From Bifidobacterium sp. UBA744 (GTDB lineage Bacteria > Actinomycetota > Actinomycetes > Actinomycetales > Bifidobacteriaceae), in contig DBKS01000011.1 in assembly GCA_002298605.1 (NCBI GenBank), positions 24,305-52,770 of the forward strand: a DNA stretch of 28,466 nucleotides. Reading direction: 5' to 3'. The notes beneath the pieces were generated by a model. That model saw only the letters and a program-made list of their open reading frames with translations. It had not been told where the DNA came from and made no database searches. The position numbers and the translations under genes are program-made. Shown here piece by piece: positions 15,777 to 24,712 of this stretch (positions within the stretch are counted from its first letter, which is position 1; every line of letters begins with the position of its first letter).

Positions 15777-15854
15777 CTTCACCCATAAAACCCGTCGCAA
15801 ACAAGCTCTTCACCCATAAAACCTGTCAGGAAAATGCCGGATTCTATGGGTGAA
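15777..15854. repeat. Two direct repeats and one inverted copy of a TTCACCCATA unit
   Basis: A 20-bp unit beginning CTTCACCCATAAAACC occurs at 15777-15796 and 15808-15827 with one difference and a 31-bp period. Its core TTCACCCATA appears inverted at 15845-15854 (TATGGGTGAA), just after the stop of the minus-strand dehydrogenase gene. The inverted copy with either direct copy forms a 10-bp stem that may act as the 3' end signal of that gene. Function unproven. Confidence 0.7.
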
Positions 15855-15864
15855 CAGGTATGGA

Positions 15865-16800
15865 TCAGCGGTATTTGTAGAAACCCTCGCCCGCGTTCAC
15901 ACCGGTTTTGCCTTCCTCGACATATCGCCTGAGCATGGCCGCCACCTTGCCCTGCACGGTATTCGGGTCGGCCGCACGCGGGTCCAACATGCCGATGTTA
16001 TACGCCGTCGTCAGCCCCACCACGTCAAGAATGCGGAATGGGCCAAGCGGGGCGCCGGTGGCAAGCCGCCATGTCTTGTCAATGGTTTCCACGTCGGCCA
16101 CGTCGTTGGCGAGCAACTGCTCCGCGGTGGACAGGAACGGCACGAGCATGGAATTGAGAATATATCCCGGCTGCTCCTTCTTGAGTTTCAGTGGGATCAT
16201 GCCTATCGCGGTGGCAAAGTCAACCACCGCATCGTATGCCTCGGAAGACGTCGCGGCATGCCCCATCACTTCAGCGGTGTTATTGCGCCAGATTTCATTG
16301 GCGAAATGCAACGCGAGATATTTGCCGGGACGGCCTGTGTACTCCGCGAACGCACTCGGCAGCATGGTGGATGAATTCGTCGCGATGATGGTGTTCTCCG
16401 GCAGATATTTGGCCAGCTCGACATACAGTGCGATCTTTTGCTTCGGTTCTTCGGCGATCGCCTCAATCACCAGATCGGCGGTCTGTGCCGCCTCCTCATA
16501 GGACGTGGTGTACGCAATCGACTCGTAGGCCCGCTCCGCCTTGGCCTTCAGCTCATCCAGCAGTTCAGCCGTCGCATCCTTCGAGGCAAGACCGCGACAA
16601 TATGCGGCGGGATTGGTTTTCATCGCCTCCAACGTGCGGATATAGATGTCCCTCAGACGCTCGAACCTCGGCTTCGCACGCTCGATGGATCCCTCGGAAC
16701 GCAGCCACACCGTTACCGGAAACCCTCGATAGGCGCTTTGAAAGGCGATTTGGCTTCCCAGCACGCCGCCGCCCGCCACTGTTACATTGCTGATGCTCAT
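15865..16800 (-). CDS. 3-hydroxyacyl-CoA dehydrogenase-like NAD-binding protein
   Basis: A 311-residue two-domain oxidoreductase. The N-terminal Rossmann fold shows VAGGGVLGSQIAF (8-20), and the C-terminal 3HCDH helical domain ends in the family tail GEGFYKYR. His165 (LHF) and Glu177 (AEV) match the catalytic His-Glu pair of 3-hydroxyacyl-CoA dehydrogenases, but the usual HFFNP context is replaced by HFANEIW, so the substrate may differ. Related folds act on 3-hydroxybutyryl-CoA or on sugar acids such as L-gulonate. Bifidobacteria are not known for fatty acid beta-oxidation, and no thiolase or enoyl-CoA hydratase is nearby. GAGGAG lies 9 nt before the ATG. It stands 94 bp downstream of the HAD gene on the same strand. 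Confidence 0.85.
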   Translation of the reverse strand: MSISNVTVAGGGVLGSQIAFQSAYRGFPVTVWLRSEGSIERAKPRFERLRDIYIRTLEAMKTNPAAYCRGLASKDATAELLDELKAKAERAYESIAYTTSYEEAAQTADLVIEAIAEEPKQKIALYVELAKYLPENTIIATNSSTMLPSAFAEYTGRPGKYLALHFANEIWRNNTAEVMGHAATSSEAYDAVVDFATAIGMIPLKLKKEQPGYILNSMLVPFLSTAEQLLANDVADVETIDKTWRLATGAPLGPFRILDVVGLTTAYNIGMLDPRAADPNTVQGKVAAMLRRYVEEGKTGVNAGEGFYKYR

Positions 16801-16894
16801 ATTCGGTCACTCCTCGTTGGGGGTCTGGCCACTATGCCAGTCGAACCGCCATCGGTCCGACACCGTCAAGCGTACAAACGAACATCACAATTGT

Positions 16895-17581
16895 TCACTT
16901 CGTTGCCAATCGTTGGCGGACCAAGCCACCCAGACTCTCGGGAGTTACGCCGTCATAGCCACGAATGGACGTGAATTGCGGGCCGCCAGTGGCATCGGTG
17001 CGCGTGAAGCCGGTCAGGGCAATGGTGGTGGCGCCGCTGGACGCCGCCGACTGCAGACCGACCCCCGAATCCTCAAACGCCACGCAACGGGCCATAGCCC
17101 CGGCATTGTCGGGATCGATGCCCAGCTTGGAGGCCGCCAGACGATATGGCGCGGGATCGGGCTTCTTGAGTGTATTGTCATCGCCGCACACATACGTGAC
17201 GAACGCTCCCCGAGGCGCCTGAGAGACAACAGTTTCGGCCATGGCGCGCGGAGAAGCCGTTACCAGCACACTGGGTACACCGGCGCCGGCGAGCGCAGAC
17301 AGCACGTCCACCGCGCCCGGAATCCACGGCATGGAGGCTTTCTCGTATTCGGCGACATAATCGATCATCATCCGCCCGATTGTCTCAACCGGTAGCTGGG
17401 TGCCCGCATCCGCCAACATTTGCGCGACCACCGGCACCGGGGTGCCGGACATCTTCCACCCCATTTCCTCGCTCCATCGGCCGCCGTGACGCATTGCGAT
17501 GTCGATCTCCGCTCGATGCCACAAAGGCTCTGAATCAATCAGGGTACCGTCCAAGTCCCAAAACACCGCTCGCAGATCCAT
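16895..17581 (-). CDS. HAD-superfamily phosphatase/phosphomutase-like hydrolase
   Basis: A 228-residue HAD hydrolase of the beta-phosphoglucomutase-like subfamily. The nucleophile Asp9 and acid/base Asp11 lie in FWDLDGTLIDSEPLWH, followed by an alpha-helical cap. The motif II Thr/Ser is in VLVTASPR, the motif III Lys in LKKPDPAPY and the motif IV acidic pair in FEDSGVG. It probably dephosphorylates small sugar phosphates, and specificity cannot be read. The ATG at 17581 has GGGAGG 6 nt upstream. It follows hspR by 105 bp on the same strand and may have its own promoter (GATACT is present in the gap). Confidence 0.92.
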   Translation of the reverse strand: MDLRAVFWDLDGTLIDSEPLWHRAEIDIAMRHGGRWSEEMGWKMSGTPVPVVAQMLADAGTQLPVETIGRMMIDYVAEYEKASMPWIPGAVDVLSALAGAGVPSVLVTASPRAMAETVVSQAPRGAFVTYVCGDDNTLKKPDPAPYRLAASKLGIDPDNAGAMARCVAFEDSGVGLQSAASSGATTIALTGFTRTDATGGPQFTSIRGYDGVTPESLGGLVRQRLATK

Positions 17582-17686
17582 ACGCCACCTCCCGACCGGC
17601 CTACCAACTTGGGAAACCGAGCCGAGATCAAGTATCGCACAACGCCCCCACCCGGGCAGGACCGCCGACCGGGCCCGCCGCTCGGG

Positions 17687-18244
17687 TCAGGCGCCCCACA
17701 CCACCATGGATTGGGCGGAGGGAATGGCCAGCGGCTCATCGGGGCCCGCCGTGATCTCCCGGGCGTGCGCATGAATCTCGTGTCGCCACATGCGAGCGCG
17801 ACGGGAGCGCTGCACCTCCACAATGTCGCCGTCGGCATCGGCGGCGAAAATCGACGATCCGGCGGGCCTGCGCAGTCTGCGAACCTGTCTACGCAACTGG
17901 CGGTTCTCCTCCTCCAGGGTCAGGATGCGCGTGATGCCGGCCAGATTAATGGACTCGTCCTGACTGAGCCGCTGCGCCCTCACCAGGCGGTCAAGATCAC
18001 GCAGCGAATACCGCCGCGCCCCACCGTGTGTGCGCTGCGGCACCACCAAGCCGGCCCGATCGTATTGGCGCAGCGTCTGCGGATGAATTCCGGCGAGTTC
18101 GGCCGCCTGGGACACGCTGAACACCGGCAGGTCGATGTCGAATCCAAGATCATCAACCTCGTCCAGCTCCATCCGATCAGTCACCAAGGTGTGCGCGCAC
18201 AACGCATACGCCTGCCGGATCCGCTGGGCAATTCGCGCCGCCAT
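17687..18244 (-). CDS. hspR: Heat-shock repressor HspR (MerR family)
   Basis: A 185-residue MerR-type transcription factor that represses the dnaK operon by binding HAIR inverted repeats, with DnaK as co-repressor in other actinobacteria. The winged helix runs from VFSVSQAAELAGIHPQTLRQYDRAGLV (41-67) through TRT-like RTHGGARRYSLRDLDRL. A coiled-coil-like segment rich in Glu, Arg and Leu follows (LTLEEENRQLRRQVRRLRR, about 108-126). The N-terminus is about 40 residues longer than the domain needs, and an internal ATG (Met25) is a possible alternative start. AGGTGAG precedes the chosen ATG. It is the last gene of dnaK-grpE-dnaJ-hspR, and two HAIR sites lie upstream of dnaK. Confidence 0.94.
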   Translation of the reverse strand: MAARIAQRIRQAYALCAHTLVTDRMELDEVDDLGFDIDLPVFSVSQAAELAGIHPQTLRQYDRAGLVVPQRTHGGARRYSLRDLDRLVRAQRLSQDESINLAGITRILTLEEENRQLRRQVRRLRRPAGSSIFAADADGDIVEVQRSRRARMWRHEIHAHAREITAGPDEPLAIPSAQSMVVWGA

Positions 18245-18334
18245 GGCTCACCTTTCTACGTATACCTATCAAACAATCCGGAATCCGGCGGGCCGCCCGA
18301 ATCAATCATCAGACAGCCCGCCGAAGATCACCGA

Positions 18335-19357
18335 CTAGCGCCGCACATACGGTCCGGCAGCCTTGTCGAACGCCTTGGCCGCATGCTTCACCCCCAGGCC
18401 CGGCTTGGAGGGGACCTGAATCGACACGCGCCCGATCAAATCGCCCGGCTCGCTGCCGCGCGGTACGCCATGACCGGCCACGCGCACCTCGGCACCTGAC
18501 GACGAACCGGCCGGAACCTTGAAGACAACCTTGTTGCCGTCGATGTCGCAGGCCTGCACCTTGGCGCCCTCCACCGCTTCGCCGACACTGACGGGCAGGT
18601 CCATCACCACATCGCGCCCTCGCATTGAGAACACGGGGTCGGATTTCACCGAAACATTCAGATACAGGTCACCGCGCTGGCCGCCATTCACACCCGCATG
18701 GCCCTTGCCGGCGAGACGAATCTTCTGCCCGTCCTTCACGCCTGCGGGGATGTGGGTCTTGAACTTGGCGCCGTCGACACTCAGCGACACGGTGGCGCCT
18801 TTCACCGCCTGGCGCAGCGTCAGCGTGATTCTGGAGTTGCGGTCCTTGCCTCGCTGCGGCTTCGGCGCTTCCTGCTGATAGCCGCCATAGTCCGAGTAAC
18901 TGCCCCGCCCACCGGCCGCACCGTACGGAGAACCGCCTTGGGCGCCGCCGAACATCGAAAAGATGTCGTTGAGGTTCGGATTGCCGCTGCCGGGTGTGGA
19001 GAAGCGGATTCTGGATCCGCCCTGCCCGCCGGCGCCTCCGCCGAACATGCCGCCGAACATGTCGGCGAAGCTCGATGCATCGAAACCGCCCTGGCCCGAG
19101 CCGCCGGCAAAGCGGGCACCGCCCATGCCGAACTGGCGGATGGCGTCGTACCTCTTACGGTCATCCGGCTTGCTCAGCACATCGTAGGCCTCGGAGATAT
19201 CCTTGAACTTCTCCTCGGCTTCCTTGGTTTTATTGACGTCCGGATGGTACTTGCGCGCCAGCTTGCGGTACGCCTTCTTGATGTCGTCCTCGGAAGCGTC
19301 CTTGGAGACACCGAGGACCTTATAGAAATCCTTGTTGAGCCATTCATTCTCAGCCAT
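18335..19357 (-). CDS. dnaJ: DnaJ co-chaperone (type lacking the zinc finger)
   Basis: A 340-residue J-protein that stimulates DnaK ATPase and delivers substrates. The J domain (about 9-75) has the HPD motif at 38-40 in RKYHPDVNK. A Gly/Phe-rich linker follows (about 77-165: GMGGARFAGG, MFGGMFGGGAGG). Two C-terminal beta-sandwich substrate domains come next, with GVKDGQKIRLAGKGHAG and GDLYLNVSV. No CxxCxGxG repeats are present, so this is a class B (CbpA-like) protein. The ATG at 19357 has GGGAGG at good spacing. A 10-bp hairpin lies immediately upstream of that ribosome site. The gap after grpE is about 190 bp, unusually long within this operon. Confidence 0.95.
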   Translation of the reverse strand: MAENEWLNKDFYKVLGVSKDASEDDIKKAYRKLARKYHPDVNKTKEAEEKFKDISEAYDVLSKPDDRKRYDAIRQFGMGGARFAGGSGQGGFDASSFADMFGGMFGGGAGGQGGSRIRFSTPGSGNPNLNDIFSMFGGAQGGSPYGAAGGRGSYSDYGGYQQEAPKPQRGKDRNSRITLTLRQAVKGATVSLSVDGAKFKTHIPAGVKDGQKIRLAGKGHAGVNGGQRGDLYLNVSVKSDPVFSMRGRDVVMDLPVSVGEAVEGAKVQACDIDGNKVVFKVPAGSSSGAEVRVAGHGVPRGSEPGDLIGRVSIQVPSKPGLGVKHAAKAFDKAAGPYVRR

Positions 19358-19367
19358 ATGTGCCTCC

Positions 19368-19390
19368 CGGCGTTCCCCTCGGGAACGCCG
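19368..19390 (-). promoter_or_regulatory. Hairpin next to the dnaJ ribosome binding site
   Basis: CGGCGTTCCC (19368-19377) and GGGAACGCCG (19381-19390) form a perfect 10-bp stem with a 3-nt loop. On the minus strand it ends where the dnaJ Shine-Dalgarno begins. It could protect or process the downstream mRNA or influence dnaJ translation with temperature. That role is inference. Confidence 0.55.
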
Positions 19391-19510
19391 TGCGGAAGAT
19401 GAATGCCGCGTGCGGCCCATTGATTGCGCCGCATCGCGGTCCCCCGCCGATTACATTCTTCTGATTGTCAAGGAGCTGACCGGGAGCGATCGCCCCAGCC
19501 AGCTCCAGAA

Positions 19511-19526
19511 ATGCCCCGAAGGGCAT
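19511..19526 (-). terminator. UUCG-tetraloop hairpin after grpE
   Basis: On the minus strand ATGCCC-TTCG-GGGCAT, followed by TTCT, lies 24 nt after the grpE stop. The stem is short but the tetraloop is extra-stable. It may act as a partial terminator or RNA-stability element between grpE and dnaJ. Confidence 0.4.
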
Positions 19527-19549
19527 CGTCGTTCGCCGAGCCCGTCCCG

Positions 19550-20188
19550 TCAGGCCTGCGGAGACGCCACCACCACGCGGGCCGCGCGAATCACACGGTC
19601 GCCGATACGGTAGCCGGCCTCCACCACGGTGTCCACGGTTTCCTTTTCGGCCGACGCATCCGGCTTATGCAGAATCGCATCATGACGGGTGGGATCGAAA
19701 TCCTCACCCTTTTCGCCGAACTTCTCAACGCCGAACTTCTCGAAGGCCTTGTCGATTTTTGCGGCGACAGCGGTCATCGAAGCGTTGAGCTCACCATGTT
19801 CGCGGATGCGGTCGATGTCGTCAAGCGCCGGAAGCAGCGCCGTGAGCACGTCGATGATGCCGTGCTGGCGGAAGCGCTCCTGCTCTTTCTGAGCGCGATT
19901 GCGGAAGTTGATGAACTCCGCGCGCTCACGCTGCAGGGCATCGAGATAATCGGCCGCCTCCTTCTTGGCCTGACCCAACGGAGTCAGCGTGCCATCAGCC
20001 GTCTGATCCGCATCGGCTGCGGGCTGATCGGCGGCGGCATCAGAAGCTGCCGTCGCATCCGCCGCCGGCTTGGCATCTCCATCGGCCGGGGCCGGGCCGC
20101 CATCCGCCGGGCTGTTGGCAGCACCGGCAGCGGCGTCCTCGGCATTCGGCAGGTCATTGAGATAGTCGTCCTTGTTGAACTCTGCCAT
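19550..20188 (-). CDS. grpE: Nucleotide exchange factor GrpE
   Basis: A 212-residue GrpE, the exchange factor that releases ADP from DnaK. The first 75 residues are Ala/Asp/Pro rich and acidic, probably disordered. A long helix follows (LGQAKKEAADYLDALQRERAEFINFRNRAQKEQERFRQHG) and then the signature region LLPALDDIDRI, with the C-terminal beta domain ending HDAILHKPDASAEKETVDTVVEAGYRIGDRVIRAARVVVA. GYRIGDRVIRAARVVV is the classic GrpE tail. The start follows the dnaK stop by 11 bp, and AAGGATCC precedes the ATG. It is the second gene of the heat-shock operon. Confidence 0.97.
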   Translation of the reverse strand: MAEFNKDDYLNDLPNAEDAAAGAANSPADGGPAPADGDAKPAADATAASDAAADQPAADADQTADGTLTPLGQAKKEAADYLDALQRERAEFINFRNRAQKEQERFRQHGIIDVLTALLPALDDIDRIREHGELNASMTAVAAKIDKAFEKFGVEKFGEKGEDFDPTRHDAILHKPDASAEKETVDTVVEAGYRIGDRVIRAARVVVASPQA

Positions 20189-20199
20189 GGCAAGGATCC

Positions 20200-22083
<1,884 letters not shown>

Positions 22084-22169
22084 TGTTTCCTCCTAATTGA
22101 GTTGATGCTTACGTTTCTTCGCTCAAGTCCTCGGCAGGCTGTGCACCTCGGCCCTGAACCTTCCAAAAC

Positions 22170-22190
22170 TTGAGCCTACACCACTCAACT
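22170..22190. promoter_or_regulatory. HAIR operator 1 (HspR site, proximal)
   Basis: CTTGAGC-N7-ACTCAAC matches the HspR-associated inverted repeat CTTGAGT-N7-ACTCAAG at 12 of 14 fixed positions. It lies about 87 bp before dnaK and overlaps the likely promoter. Confidence 0.88.
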
Positions 22191-22229
22191 TCCGGACCGC
22201 AAGTTCTATTCCCAATTCAACGAAAAAAA

Positions 22230-22250
22230 CTTGAGCGCGTGTCGCTCAAG
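22230..22250. promoter_or_regulatory. HAIR operator 2 (HspR site, distal)
   Basis: CTTGAGC-N7-GCTCAAG is a perfectly symmetric HAIR variant, 60 bp (centre to centre) upstream of operator 1. Two sites about six helical turns apart would let two HspR oligomers bind the same face of the DNA. Confidence 0.9.
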
Positions 22251-22316
22251 TTTTGCTCGTCGCTGGGTTTCCGTCGCCAAAAACACTTCGCACCCACGCC
22301 TAACCCCATATACAGC

Positions 22317-22356
22317 AATCTCCCCGTGGATCAATGGAACAATCCACGGGGAGATT
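22317..22356 (-). terminator. 15-bp hairpin after the alkaline phosphatase gene
   Basis: AATCTCCCCGTGGAT and ATCCACGGGGAGATT pair perfectly around a 10-nt loop, 43 nt past the phosphatase stop. The stem is strong but no real T-run follows on the minus strand. It probably ends the phosphatase message and insulates the dnaK promoter. Confidence 0.6.
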
Positions 22357-22398
22357 ACTGCCGTTATTGAGCTAGGAACTTGAACTCAGAGCTTAAAC

Positions 22399-24570
22399 TC
22401 AACGGCTCGAGAACACGCCCTTGCGCCAGGCGGCCAGCACACCGCCGGCAACCATCAGCGCCACCACAACCAGCACCAGGCCGGCGACATTGGCACCGGT
22501 CTTCGCCATGTTGGAGGGCTGCTGGACGGTACCGGAAGCGATGTTGTTCGCCTCGCCCTCAGTCTTGTCGGCTGCGCCATTGCCCTTCGTGCCCTGCTGG
22601 GCGGCGGTCGGCGCATCGAACTTGACCTCGACGGTCTTGCCCGACTGCTGGCCCTTGACGGTCAGCACATAGCCCTTGCCGTCAGCCTGAACGCCCTTGG
22701 CGGTGAACTCGGTGGTGCCGGCGGTCTGCACGCGCACGCCGGAGACCGGAGTGGTGGAGGCGGACTGGTCGACCACACCGTTGGCGTCCTTCAGCTCGTA
22801 GCTGAGCACGGCGTCGCCGTCAAAGCCGGTGGCCTTCACGGCACCGGTGGCCTTGTCGACCTTCACCTCGGCGTTGTTGGACAGAGCCTGCTGGTCAGCC
22901 TTGTCGGAAGCCAGCCCCAGCGCCTTGGCGATGGTGTAGAAGTTGTCCGTCTGATCGGTCAAGCCATCCACGCGGGAGGCGCCCGGACCGGAGGCGGCGA
23001 TGCGCAGCTGGGTGCCGGTGTGGCTCATGCTGCCCTGGGCGCCCTTGAACTTCTCGGCGGTGTTGGCGTCGCCGTTCTCGCCCTGCGTGTACTCGTCGTT
23101 GTCAATGGGATTGCCATCGGCGTCCTGATAGACCGGGCCATCGGAGGTGCCGTAGGAGATGGTGGTCTTGGAGCCGTCGCGGTTCTTCAGCACGGTGCTC
23201 AGCGCATAGTAGGGCTGGGACTCCACGATCTGGGAGGTGTGCGCGTGATCGGCGGTCACAATCACCAGCGTGTCCTTCAGATCCACCTTCTTGAGAGCGG
23301 CGGAAATGGCCTTGTCGAGATCGTCGGTTTCGCCGATCTGGCCGCAGGCATTGGCATTGTGGTCCTGCTTGTCGATGGAAGCGCCCTCGACCTGCAGGAA
23401 GAAGCCCTTGTCCTTCGACTTCTGGTTGGCCTGCAGCAGGTCAATCGCCTTGCTGGTGAAGTCGGACAGCGCGGCGCCCTTGTTGCCAAGCCAATCGGGG
23501 TTGGCCTGGCACACGGTCGGGTTCTCGTCCTTGGCCTCGTTGTACTTGGAAGCCACGGACGGGTTGTACTGGGTGGGCAGGTTGCCGTCGCCCAGCAAAG
23601 CGAGCACCGGCTTGTCCTGCTGGTAGCTCAGCGACTTGAAGCCGTCGATATCACCGGACTGAACGGTCTGGAAGCCACGATCGGCAGCCTGCTGCCACAG
23701 GGTCTTGGTGCCGTCCTCGTAGGTGGGATCGATCTGATTGAAGTACTTGGAACCGCCGCCGATGGTCACGTCGGCCGCAGTGTCCATCAGCTGCTCGGAG
23801 ATGGAGCCAATGCCGCCGTTGACCTTCAGCTGATCGGCCAGGCAGCGCTTGGCGGCGTCACCGTCCTGAGCGTCGACCTTGCCGTCCTTGTTGGTGTCGG
23901 TCTTGCCGTCCCACTTACCCTGCGGGCCATAGCAGGCGCGCTCAGTGGAGTGGGATTCCAGCACTGCCGGGGTGGCGTCCTGGATTTCGGCGGTGGTGAC
24001 GTTGCCGGTGGCATATCCGGCGGCCTTGGCCAACTCGATCAGGTTGAGCTGCGGGTTGCCTTCCACATCCACATCCACTGCATTGTTGTAGGTCTTGGTG
24101 CCGGTGGACCAGCCGGAGCCGGAGGCGGAGGAATCGGTGACCGGGGTGATCACGCCGGCGGTCTTGGATCCAGCCAACTTGCCGCTCTTGTCCTTGGCCA
24201 TCAGCGAATCGTTGGAGCTGCCGCCCAGCGAGAACGTGGTGTACTGGCCGGTGCCGGTTTCAATGCCCTTGTTGAGATTCGGCTGGCCGATCTTATCGAG
24301 GCCGTCGAAGGAGCCGCTCACACCATGCAGGTAGTTGCGGGCCACGGTGATCTCGGAGTCTCCCATGCCATCGCCGATGAAGAGGATGACGTTCTTGGCG
24401 TTGCCGCTGGTATCGCCGTACACGCCGGCGATACGCTGGGCCGCGCCATGCTCCTTCAGCTGTGCGACGGACAGACCGTCCGCGGCGGAAGCCACACCCG
24501 GCACGACGGCCAGCATGGCAAGCGAGGCGACAGCCGCGCAGGCTGCCTTAAGTCCCTTGTGCTGCTTCAC
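22399..24570 (-). CDS. phoA: Secreted, wall-anchored alkaline phosphatase (PhoA family)
   Basis: A 723-residue exported phosphomonoesterase that would free phosphate outside the cell. A signal peptide is clear (KQHKGLKAAC, hydrophobic core, AxA cut near ASA-ADG at about 29). The catalytic region VTDSSASGSGWSTGTKTYNNA has Asp146-Ser147, matching the E. coli PhoA Asp-Ser pair. Metal ligands follow in FIGDGMGDSE, QVEGASIDKQDH and VTADHAHTSQIV. After the enzyme comes an Ig-like stretch, then MAKTG (688-692), a hydrophobic helix and WRKGVFSSR, an LPXTG-like sortase signal with Met in first place. The start is a GTG at 24570 with AAGGATA upstream; the longer ATG frame lacks a ribosome site. A Pho-box-like array lies at 24636-24668. 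Confidence 0.94.
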   Translation of the reverse strand: MKQHKGLKAACAAVASLAMLAVVPGVASAADGLSVAQLKEHGAAQRIAGVYGDTSGNAKNVILFIGDGMGDSEITVARNYLHGVSGSFDGLDKIGQPNLNKGIETGTGQYTTFSLGGSSNDSLMAKDKSGKLAGSKTAGVITPVTDSSASGSGWSTGTKTYNNAVDVDVEGNPQLNLIELAKAAGYATGNVTTAEIQDATPAVLESHSTERACYGPQGKWDGKTDTNKDGKVDAQDGDAAKRCLADQLKVNGGIGSISEQLMDTAADVTIGGGSKYFNQIDPTYEDGTKTLWQQAADRGFQTVQSGDIDGFKSLSYQQDKPVLALLGDGNLPTQYNPSVASKYNEAKDENPTVCQANPDWLGNKGAALSDFTSKAIDLLQANQKSKDKGFFLQVEGASIDKQDHNANACGQIGETDDLDKAISAALKKVDLKDTLVIVTADHAHTSQIVESQPYYALSTVLKNRDGSKTTISYGTSDGPVYQDADGNPIDNDEYTQGENGDANTAEKFKGAQGSMSHTGTQLRIAASGPGASRVDGLTDQTDNFYTIAKALGLASDKADQQALSNNAEVKVDKATGAVKATGFDGDAVLSYELKDANGVVDQSASTTPVSGVRVQTAGTTEFTAKGVQADGKGYVLTVKGQQSGKTVEVKFDAPTAAQQGTKGNGAADKTEGEANNIASGTVQQPSNMAKTGANVAGLVLVVVALMVAGGVLAAWRKGVFSSR

Positions 24571-24635
24571 TTCTCTTATCCTTTCAGATGATGGGCACGC
24601 TGTTTGCGCCCCCAACCCACAGCACACCTTGCGTC

Positions 24636-24668
24636 ATAAAGTCAACGCCAACACGTCTGAAAGTGAAC
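24636..24668 (-). promoter_or_regulatory. Pho-box-like direct repeats upstream of the phosphatase
   Basis: On the minus strand, three contiguous 11-mers read GTTCACTTTCA, GACGTGTTGGC and GTTGACTTTAT. The outer two match each other at 8 of 11 positions and resemble the GTTCAC-type PHO box of actinobacterial PhoP/PhoB regulators, with the middle unit degenerate. The position, 66-98 bp before the GTG, fits phosphate-starvation control. Confidence 0.4.
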
Positions 24669-24712
24669 ATCACGACCAATCCTCGATGAACAATCGGCCA
24701 ACAACGCGCCCC

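Larger units (their letters stand above)
22084..22398 (-). promoter_or_regulatory. dnaK operon control region
   Basis: This 315-bp stretch has no gene. Reading on the minus strand it holds the hairpin that follows the phosphatase gene (22317-22356), two HAIR operators (22230-22250 and 22170-22190), a lone half-site CTCAAGT at 22111-22126, and the dnaK ribosome site. A possible promoter is TTGCGG, 18 bp, TAGGCT, whose -10 overlaps the proximal HAIR site. Confidence 0.6.

Noticed and set aside
15777..15827. CRISPR array
   Set aside because: Only two 20-bp direct repeats with an 11-bp gap and no cas genes; too few and too closely spaced.
19466..19471. Perfect TTGACA on the minus strand between grpE and dnaJ as a dnaJ promoter
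   Set aside because: No -10-like hexamer occurs at 15-19 bp from it, so a promoter is not supported.
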